Shown: one piece after another, positions 1 to 5,433 of the stretch
Numbering within the stretch: the first letter of the stretch is position 1
Layout: the number at the start of each line of letters is the position of its first letter
Assembly (NCBI GenBank): GCA_025362615.1
Contig: JANYFQ010000073.1
Location: 1-11,529, forward strand
Origin: Hymenobacter sp.
Lineage (GTDB): Bacteria; Bacteroidota; Bacteroidia; Cytophagales; Hymenobacteraceae
Reading direction: 5' to 3'
DNA: 11,529 bases
Notes under the pieces: generated by a model
The model's input: only the letters and a program-made list of their open reading frames with translations
Told to the model about the DNA's origin: nothing
Database searches by the model: none
Made by a program: the position numbers and the translations under genes

Positions 1-1
1 C

Positions 2-985
2 CTCACCGGCACCGCCCGGATGCAGGAACGCCCCATCGCGGTGCTCGTAGATGCCCTCCGTCAGCTCGGTGCCCGCATCGAATATGCTAATCGTGAGGGT
101 TTTCCACCAATAAAATTGCTGGGGCTGACTCCACCGCTCGTCCCCGCCGACGGCCAACCAACCGAGCTAACCGTGCGCGGCGACTTGAGCAGTCAGTACA
201 TTTCGGCCCTGCTCATGGTCGGCCCCACGCTGCCCAACGGCCTGCGCCTGCGCCTCTCCGGCAAAGTAGGTTCGCGCCCTTACATCCGCCTCACCCTGAG
301 TTTGATGCGTCACTTTGGGGCTGATTGCCGTGACCTCGGCTCATTTGTGGAGGTGCGCCCAACTCCCTACCATCCCGCCAATTACACGGTCGAAGCCGAC
401 TGGTCGGCCGCGAGCTACGCCTACGCGTTGGTGGCGCTGGCCCCGGCAGGTTCCTGGCTGCTGCTGCCCGGCCTGCGCCGCCACTCCTGGCAAGGCGACC
501 AAGCCATCGTAGCCATCATGGAAAAGCTCGGCGTAACCACCGAATACCTGGCCAACGAAACCGTGCGCTTGAGCCAAACTTCACGGGCAGAGTCAATTAC
601 TCAAGATTTTTCTGACTGCCCCGACTTGGCTCAAACGGTAGCCGTGGTAGCCGCCGCCCTGCAAATCCCGGCCACTTTCACCGGCCTCGAAAGTCTCCGC
701 ATCAAGGAAACCGACCGCATTCAGGCCCTGCAAATTGAGTTGGCTAAATTCGGAGCAGCCCTGACGGATGCTGGCGAAGGTATTTTTCAGCTAGCCAGCG
801 CACATTTTAGCGTCGCGGGCCAAACCATAGCCACCTACCACGACCACCGCATGGCAATGGCCTTTGCCCCACTGGCGCTGCTGGGTAATCTAACTATTGA
901 AAACCCTGCCGTAGTACGCAAGTCATTTCCGCAATTTTGGGAAGAACTCACCAAAATAGAATTTTCCATCAACGGAGCCGATTGA
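2..985 (+). CDS. aroA: 3-phosphoshikimate 1-carboxyvinyltransferase (EPSP synthase), 5'-truncated by window edge
   Basis: EPSP synthase condenses shikimate-3-phosphate with phosphoenolpyruvate, the sixth step of the cytosolic shikimate pathway to chorismate. The frame is open from base 2, and its first codons already read as the conserved LTGTARMQERPI stretch, so the gene begins upstream of the window. About 327 residues are visible. The family is usually 410-430 residues, so roughly the first 90-100 are missing. Motifs in order are GDLSSQYISALL (shikimate-3-phosphate binding), SRPYIRLTL, DWSAASYAYAL, the LRIKETDRIQAL signature, YHDHRMAMAFAPLAL, and a C-terminal RKSFPQFW with the expected lysine. 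No expected motif in the visible part is missing. The ATG at 20 is internal and not the start. The 3' end overlaps the convergent BtuF-like gene by 17 bp, with no terminator between them. Confidence 0.95.
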   Translation, partial: LTGTARMQERPIAVLVDALRQLGARIEYANREGFPPIKLLGLTPPLVPADGQPTELTVRGDLSSQYISALLMVGPTLPNGLRLRLSGKVGSRPYIRLTLSLMRHFGADCRDLGSFVEVRPTPYHPANYTVEADWSAASYAYALVALAPAGSWLLLPGLRRHSWQGDQAIVAIMEKLGVTTEYLANETVRLSQTSRAESITQDFSDCPDLAQTVAVVAAALQIPATFTGLESLRIKETDRIQALQIELAKFGAALTDAGEGIFQLASAHFSVAGQTIATYHDHRMAMAFAPLALLGNLTIENPAVVRKSFPQFWEELTKIEFSINGAD

Positions 986-1688
986 AATAAGCTGCTGATT
1001 TCTGCAACCGGCCCCCGTACCAGCTAAATAATTCGCCGTCCACTATTTCTACCCGGCTGTTCGGGCATATTTCCTGAAATTCAGCAAAATGCTTTTGCCG
1101 AAACGGGTAAGGTTCCGAGGATAAAAAAATGCGTTCCGGTGCGGCATCGGCCAACGCATTCCGACTAATTTCCGGGTAGCGCGTCAAGTTGCCAAACGCA
1201 TTCCGAAACCCCGCCTGCTCCAGCATATCATCGATAAAAGTGCCGGTAGCGGCGGCCATCCACGGCTTGCGCCAAATGAAATAAGCAGCAGTTTGCACCT
1301 GCCCAACTACTAGTTTATCAAATTCGGATTGAATGATAACGGCAAGTTGTTCGGCTTTTTCCACTGCCCCAGTAAGCCGCCCTACCTCGCGTATCATTCC
1401 CAGTGCTTCAGCCAAATTGCTGATGTCGCTTATCCACACCGGAAATTTCGCCGCCAAAATCTCAATTCCCTCGCGGTAATTTTCTTCTTTGTTCCCAATT
1501 ATTAAATCGGGTTTTAAAGCTTCGATTTTTGCGAAATCAAAATTCTTGGTGCCACCAATTACCACCGCTTGCGAACGAGCGTTTTGGGGATGAATGCAAA
1601 ACTTGGTGATGCCCACCACTCGCGCACCAACGCCCAAATCAAAGAGTAACTCTGTTTGAGAAGGAACCAAAGAAATAATACGGACCAC
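969..1688 (-). CDS. BtuF-like helical-backbone metal receptor (cobalamin-binding type, Peripla_BP_2 fold)
   Basis: This 239-residue protein resembles the substrate-binding component of cobalamin and iron-siderophore ABC transporters. Visible family features are the N-terminal RIISLVPSQTELLFDLG strand-helix, VVGITKFC, LKPDLIIGNKEEN, the long backbone helix around residues 90-125, and the C-lobe YFIWRKPWMAAATGTFIDDM followed by a GFRNAFG segment. There is no signal peptide or lipobox, so the exported role is doubtful. Cytosolic BtuF-like proteins without signal peptides are common in Bacteroidota, and their partner is unclear. The best start is a GTG at 1688; the next residues match the family N-terminus, and upstream in-frame codons are repeat-derived up to a TGA. 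That GTG lies inside the left arm of the palindromic element at 1684-1831. No transporter permease or ATPase gene is nearby. The ligand is inferred from family resemblance only. Confidence 0.85.
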   Translation of the reverse strand: MVRIISLVPSQTELLFDLGVGARVVGITKFCIHPQNARSQAVVIGGTKNFDFAKIEALKPDLIIGNKEENYREGIEILAAKFPVWISDISNLAEALGMIREVGRLTGAVEKAEQLAVIIQSEFDKLVVGQVQTAAYFIWRKPWMAAATGTFIDDMLEQAGFRNAFGNLTRYPEISRNALADAAPERIFLSSEPYPFRQKHFAEFQEICPNSRVEIVDGELFSWYGGRLQKSAAYFNRLR

Positions 1689-1831
1689 AGATTTAGCGGA
1701 TTTTTGACGGATGAAACGGATTTCGAGGTGTCGTCACCTGCGGTAAGCGTCAGCATCTCAGTTTTATGAGGATACGACGGGAGGAGCCCCAAAATCCGTT
1801 GCATCCGTTAAAAATCTGCTAAATCCGTGGT
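1684..1831. repeat. 148-bp palindromic intergenic element with 40-bp inverted arms (ATCCGT type)
   Basis: The left arm (1684-1723) and right arm (1792-1831) are inverted copies that match at 36 of 40 positions. They flank a 68-bp spacer. Each arm is built from about four degenerate copies of a 10-bp unit: reading the right arm, ATCCGTT, ATCCGTT, ATCTGCT and ATCCGTG recur at roughly 10-bp spacing. The spacer contains a small hairpin (AGGTG-tcgt-CACCT, 1726-1739). The right arm ends on the base next to the M42 gene's stop codon, and the left arm includes the GTG start of the BtuF-like gene, so the element fills the whole gap. It could act as a transcription terminator or mRNA-stabilising structure, or be a mobile REP/MITE-like palindrome. 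The sequence alone does not decide which. Confidence 0.8.
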
Positions 1832-2902
1832 TTATTGGAAGTAACGGAAATCGTGCCCGTCCTCAATATTTAGCAGCGTTTCGTAAATTAATTTGGTTAC
1901 GCTCTCCACGTCGTCGCGGTGTACTGTTTCCACGGTGGTGTGCATATATTTGAGCGGCAGTGAGATAAGTGCTGCCGCCACGCCCGAGCCCGAGTAGGCA
2001 AATGCATCGGTATCGGTGCCGGTGGCGCGGGTAGCAGCGGCCCGCTGAAACGGTATTTGGTTGTCTTCGGCGGTTTTGATGATTAAATCGCGCAGATTAT
2101 TCTGCACGGCCGGGCCGTAGGTAATGACCGGGCCTTTGCCGCAGGAAATATCACCCGCCGTCTTCTTTTCGTACATCGGCGACTGGCTGTCGTGCGTCAC
2201 GTCGGTTACGATGGCTACGTCGGGCTTGATGCGGTGGGCTACCATTTCGGCCCCGCGCAACCCGATTTCTTCCTGCACCGAATTAACGATGTAAAGGCCG
2301 AAAGGAAGCTTGTTTTTGTTCTCGTGCAACATCCGCGCTACTTCCGCTATCATGAAGCCACCCACGCGGTTATCCAGCGCCCGGCCCACGTAAAACTTGT
2401 CGTTGAGAACGGTAAATTCGTCCTCAAACGTCACCACCGAGCCAACGTGAATGCCCATTTCGGCCACTTCTTCGGCACTGATGGCACCACAGTCCAGAAA
2501 CACGGTTTCGATGGTTGGAGCTTTATCCAATTCAACTTTGCGAACGTGGATGGCGGGCCAGCCAAACACCGCTTTCACAATGCCTTTCGACCCGAAAATA
2601 TTCACCCGCTTACTCGGCGCGACGAGCGGGTCGGAGCCGCCGTTTTTACGCAAATACAAGTACCCTTCTTTCGTGATGTAATTCACAAAATAGGAAATTT
2701 CGTCGGCGTGCGCTTCGATGACGACTTTATATTTTGCATCAGGATTAATCACGCCTACTACCGTGCCGTAGGTATCGACGAAGTATTCGTCAATGTACGG
2801 TTTCAGGTAATTGAGCCACAACTGTTGGCCCTCCTTCTCAAAGCCGGTGGGTGAGGGGTTGTTGAGGTAGCTTTTGAGGAATTCGAAAGATTCGGGGCGC
2901 AT
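1832..2902 (-). CDS. M42 family metallo-aminopeptidase (glutamyl aminopeptidase/FrvX type)
   Basis: This is a 356-residue cytosolic metalloaminopeptidase of the M42 family, which forms large tetrahedral complexes that trim peptides. The di-metal ligands can be followed: HADE with H65 and D67, GRALDNRVGG with the bridging D177, QEEIGLRG with catalytic E211 and metal ligand E212, TDVTHD with D234, and the C-terminal MHTTVETVH with H321. Length is normal for the family. I place the start at the ATG at 2902 because MRPESFEFLKSYLNNPSPTG matches the family N-terminus. A longer reading back to a TTG at 3016 only translates the palindromic element at 2920-3009. The gene is 115 bp downstream of the carboxyltransferase gene on the same strand. 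That gap is filled by the palindrome, so co-transcription is possible but uncertain. Substrate preference cannot be told from the sequence. Confidence 0.93.
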   Translation of the reverse strand: MRPESFEFLKSYLNNPSPTGFEKEGQQLWLNYLKPYIDEYFVDTYGTVVGVINPDAKYKVVIEAHADEISYFVNYITKEGYLYLRKNGGSDPLVAPSKRVNIFGSKGIVKAVFGWPAIHVRKVELDKAPTIETVFLDCGAISAEEVAEMGIHVGSVVTFEDEFTVLNDKFYVGRALDNRVGGFMIAEVARMLHENKNKLPFGLYIVNSVQEEIGLRGAEMVAHRIKPDVAIVTDVTHDSQSPMYEKKTAGDISCGKGPVITYGPAVQNNLRDLIIKTAEDNQIPFQRAAATRATGTDTDAFAYSGSGVAAALISLPLKYMHTTVETVHRDDVESVTKLIYETLLNIEDGHDFRYFQ

Positions 2903-2919
2903 GGAATTAAGGGCATTTT

Positions 2920-3009
2920 GCACAGAGTTTAGAAGAAGTAAAAAGAGTTTAAAAGAGGAATGGGCAAAAAGCTCTGTGAGACTCTTTCTACTTCTTTTAA
3001 ATTCTGTGC
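2920..3009. repeat. 90-bp palindromic intergenic element with 30-bp inverted arms (ACAGAGTTT type)
   Basis: Bases 2920-2949 and 2980-3009 are inverted copies matching at 26 of 30 positions, and all four differences are transitions. A 30-bp spacer separates the arms and carries an additional AGAG/CTCTGTG motif. The left arm reads as degenerate 10-bp units (ACAGAGTTTA, GAAGAAGTAA, AAAGAGTTTA, AAAGAGGAAT), an architecture like that of the element at 1684-1831 but with unrelated sequence. It is much more A/T- and purine-skewed than the surrounding genes. It begins 10 bp after the carboxyltransferase stop codon in transcription order and could form a long hairpin in the transcript. No classic uridine tract follows, so a simple intrinsic terminator is not the best reading. 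Confidence 0.78.
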
Positions 3010-3017
3010 GAAGCAAA

Positions 3018-4586
3018 CTACAGCGGAATGTTACCGTGCTTTTTACGCGGCATTGTATCCACTTTATTTTCCAGCATTTTAAATGCTTTTATCAATTTCT
3101 GGCGCGTTTGCGAAGGCAGAATAACTTCATCCACAAAGCCTCGGTGGGCGGCGCGGTAAGGCGTGGCAAATTTTGATTGGTATTCGTCCACTTTCTCCTG
3201 GAGCTTGGCAGCGGGGTCGTCGGCGGCAGCAATTTCGCGCTTAAAAATGATTTCGGCGGCACCTTTGGCCCCCATCACAGCGATTTCGGCGGTGGGCCAG
3301 GCATAATTCAAGTCAGCGCCGATGTGCTTGGAATTCATTACATCGTACGCGCCACCGTAGGCCTTGCGGGTGATGACGGTGATGCGCGGCACGGTGGCTT
3401 CGCAAAAGGCGTAGAGCAGCTTGGCCCCGTTGGTGATAATGCCACGCCACTCCTGGTCGGTGCCGGGCAGGAAGCCGGGCACGTCTTCGAGCACCAGCAG
3501 CGGGATGTTGAAAGCATCGCAGAAACGCACGAACCGGGCGGCTTTGGTGCTGGCATTGATGTCGAGCACTCCGGCCAGAATGGCGGGTTGGTTGCCCACA
3601 ATGCCAATGCTGCGACCCGCCAAACGTGCGAACCCCACCACGATATTTTCGGCAAAATTTTGATGAACCTCCAGGAAGGAGTCGGTATCGATAATGCCTT
3701 CAATCACCTCGCGGATGTCGTAGGGCTGATTGGCATTTTCGGGGATGAGGGCATTGAGGGCGGGGCGGCTTTCGTCGCCTTGCGCTTCGTAGGGTTGCGC
3801 GGGAGCGGTTTCCTCGCAGTTTTGCGGCATATAGCTCAGCAGCCGCTTAAGATGCTGGATGCAGGCTACCTCGTTGGCGCACGAAAAATGGGTGACGCCG
3901 CTTTTGGTAGAATGGGTGCTGGCCCCGCCTAGTTCCTCGCTCGTTACCTCCTCGTGCGTAACGGTTTTGACGACGTTGGGGCCGGTCACGAACATATAGC
4001 TCGTGTTTTCAACCATCAAAATAAAGTCCGTAATGGCCGGCGAATACACCGCGCCGCCCGCGCACGGCCCCATAATGGCCGAAAGCTGCGGCACAACCCC
4101 GGAGGCCAGCGTATTTTTATAAAAAATGTCGGCGTAGCCGCCCAGGCTCACCACGCCTTCCTGAATGCGGGCACCGCCCGAGTCGTTGAGGCCGATGACG
4201 GGCGCTCCGTTCTTCATCGCCAAATCCATGATTTTGACGATTTTTTCGGCGTGGGTTTCGCTCAGCGAACCACCGAATACCGTGAAATCCTGCGAGAAAA
4301 CGTACACTAGGCGGCCATTCACGGTGCCGTAGCCCGTCACCACGCCGTCGCCCAAATAATATTCTTTGTCGAGGCCAAAATCTTTGGCGCGGTGCATGAC
4401 GAACTTGCCGATTTCCTCAAACGAGCCTTCATCAAGCAGCAAGTCGAGGCGTTCGCGGGCGGTGAGCTTGCCCTTTTTGTGTTGGGCATCAATGCGGACC
4501 TGCCCGCCGCCAAGCAGGGCTTCGGCGTTTTTGAGGGCAAGCAGGTCGGTTTTGGAAGCGGCAGCGGTGGCGTGTGGGTCGGGCAT
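3018..4586 (-). CDS. pccB: acyl-CoA carboxylase carboxyltransferase subunit, propionyl/methylmalonyl-CoA type
   Basis: This 522-residue protein is a biotin-dependent carboxyltransferase of the crotonase-like superfamily, which moves CO2 from carboxybiotin to propionyl-CoA to give methylmalonyl-CoA. Both halves are present. The N-terminal half has GKLTARERLDLLLDEGSF, GLNDSGGARIQEGV, GPCAGGAVYSPAITDF and FVTGPNVVKTVTHEEV. The C-terminal half has VLEDVPGFLPGT, TRKAYGGAYDVMNSKHIG and NYAWPTAEIAVMGAKGA. The aspartate in GAYDVM (about residue 415) sits where propionyl-CoA carboxylases carry Asp, which favours propionyl over acetyl specificity. The C-terminus MPRKKHGNIPL is typical. ATG at 4586 is the only good start. 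The biotin carboxylase and carrier genes are not in the window, and a sodium-pumping methylmalonyl-CoA decarboxylase alpha subunit (MmdA) is a close alternative. A promoter-like box lies 35 bp upstream. Confidence 0.92.
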   Translation of the reverse strand: MPDPHATAAASKTDLLALKNAEALLGGGQVRIDAQHKKGKLTARERLDLLLDEGSFEEIGKFVMHRAKDFGLDKEYYLGDGVVTGYGTVNGRLVYVFSQDFTVFGGSLSETHAEKIVKIMDLAMKNGAPVIGLNDSGGARIQEGVVSLGGYADIFYKNTLASGVVPQLSAIMGPCAGGAVYSPAITDFILMVENTSYMFVTGPNVVKTVTHEEVTSEELGGASTHSTKSGVTHFSCANEVACIQHLKRLLSYMPQNCEETAPAQPYEAQGDESRPALNALIPENANQPYDIREVIEGIIDTDSFLEVHQNFAENIVVGFARLAGRSIGIVGNQPAILAGVLDINASTKAARFVRFCDAFNIPLLVLEDVPGFLPGTDQEWRGIITNGAKLLYAFCEATVPRITVITRKAYGGAYDVMNSKHIGADLNYAWPTAEIAVMGAKGAAEIIFKREIAAADDPAAKLQEKVDEYQSKFATPYRAAHRGFVDEVILPSQTRQKLIKAFKMLENKVDTMPRKKHGNIPL

Positions 4587-4620
4587 TCAGGCGGATGTCT
4601 GGAGTGGGAATTTTGGAACT

Positions 4621-4628
4621 CAAAGGTA
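4621..4628 (-). promoter_or_regulatory. putative Bacteroidota -7 promoter element upstream of pccB
   Basis: On the minus strand this reads TACCTTTG, an exact match to the Bacteroidota sigma-70 -7 consensus TAnnTTTG. It lies in the 67-bp gap between the Uma2 stop codon and the pccB ATG. A transcript starting about 7 bp downstream would have a leader of roughly 25-30 nt. I see no convincing TTTG/TTG -33 element at the usual distance, so the support is the single box and its position. Confidence 0.4.
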
Positions 4629-4653
4629 GTTGTGCGGGCGGCAGACCGGTTGT

Positions 4654-5334
4654 TTAAATAGCCGCTGCTGGGTCGTCAAAATCAATTTGGGCGTACAATT
4701 CGCCCAGGGTAAGCTGGCAGCCAACACTTTTGAGGTCAATCACATCGGCCGGGGCACTGCCGTGCCAGTATTCCCAAGTGCCGGCGGGCAACCGGGTGTA
4801 CAACTCTACCTGCATCTGGCGCGAATCCACCAGCAGGTAGTGCTGTAGGCTTTCGATGCTGAGGTAGCGAAGGAACTTGCCCGAACGGTCGTAGTTACCC
4901 GTTGAGGCCGACACGATTTCCACAATCAGCATCGGGTTGGTTAGCGAGGGCAAGGTTGCCTTGGGGGCGTGGTATTCGGGTGGGCCGCACACGGCCACCA
5001 GGTCGGGGTAGCTGTACGTTGTGGAAACCGGCGTGTACGTGCGGGCATCGCTGGTGTATGCCTCGCAACTTGCCCGCAAGCGGTTGTAGAACAGGCCCGC
5101 CAGGGTACGGCTGAGGCGGTAGTGATTGGGCGTGGCCCCGGCTCGCAACGCCGGGTCAAGTTGGTTGGCGAGTTCTGGCGCTCCAACGGGAATGATGCGC
5201 CCGTCCATGAATTCCCAGCGGCCTTCGGCAGCTTCGTCGAAGGCCAGGTAATCAGCCTCGGAGTACACCATCGACATGAAGTCGGCGGTCTTGGGGGCGG
5301 AGGCGGGTGCTTGGTAGGCGGGTTGGGCGGACAT
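4654..5334 (-). CDS. Uma2 family endonuclease-fold protein (formerly DUF820)
   Basis: This 226-residue protein has the PD-(D/E)XK nuclease fold of the Uma2 family. The conserved elements appear in order: YSEADYLAFDE (residues 24-34), RWEFMDGRIIPVG with the conserved E41, NHYRLSRTL with H71, YSYPDLVAV with D111, NPMLIVEIVSASTGNYDR with E139, and GKFLRYLSIESLQHYLLVD with K153, ending in VELYTR. D111, E139 and K153 are the likely catalytic set, so the nuclease site appears intact. The biological role of Uma2 proteins is poorly known; they are abundant in cyanobacteria and scattered in Bacteroidota, often in many copies. The first 20 residues are Ala/Pro-rich and probably disordered. The gene starts at ATG 5334, just downstream of the clpC terminator. 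It therefore needs its own promoter; only a weak TAGCTTTA box (5357-5364) is seen. Confidence 0.9.
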   Translation of the reverse strand: MSAQPAYQAPASAPKTADFMSMVYSEADYLAFDEAAEGRWEFMDGRIIPVGAPELANQLDPALRAGATPNHYRLSRTLAGLFYNRLRASCEAYTSDARTYTPVSTTYSYPDLVAVCGPPEYHAPKATLPSLTNPMLIVEIVSASTGNYDRSGKFLRYLSIESLQHYLLVDSRQMQVELYTRLPAGTWEYWHGSAPADVIDLKSVGCQLTLGELYAQIDFDDPAAAI

Positions 5335-5365
5335 AGCGTGGGGCGTTTTGCTCCGGTAAAGCTAC

Positions 5366-5398
5366 AAAAAAACCAGCCCGTTGCGGGGCTGGTTTTTT
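5366..5398 (-). terminator. intrinsic terminator downstream of clpC, A/T-flanked and probably bidirectional
   Basis: Bases 5367-5379 and 5386-5398 form a perfect 13-bp stem with a 6-nt loop. The core is CCAGCCC/GGGCTGG, extended by A-T pairs. A run of seven A on the left becomes a U tract on the minus-strand transcript, and six T lie on the right. It starts about 35 bp after the clpC stop codon and lies just upstream of the uma2 gene, so it separates these two same-strand genes. Confidence 0.88.
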
Positions 5399-5433
5399 GA
5401 TTTTCTGCCGGAGCAGAAGCTAACGCCACATTT

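Noticed and set aside
1684..1831. Reading the palindrome as a CRISPR array or retron
   Set aside because: There are only two inverted arms and no regular direct repeats with unique spacers. No cas, reverse transcriptase or other effector gene is nearby.
2903..3016. N-terminal extension of the M42 peptidase back to TTG 3016, and a similar peptide (LFLLLLNSV) in a plus-strand frame over the same bases
   Set aside because: Both peptides are translations of the 2920-3009 palindrome. Their likeness on the two strands follows from the inverted repeat and is not evidence of coding. Family homology begins at ATG 2902.
4366..5400. Plus-strand open frames over pccB and the Uma2 gene
   Set aside because: They are shadows of well-supported minus-strand genes and show no recognisable domains.
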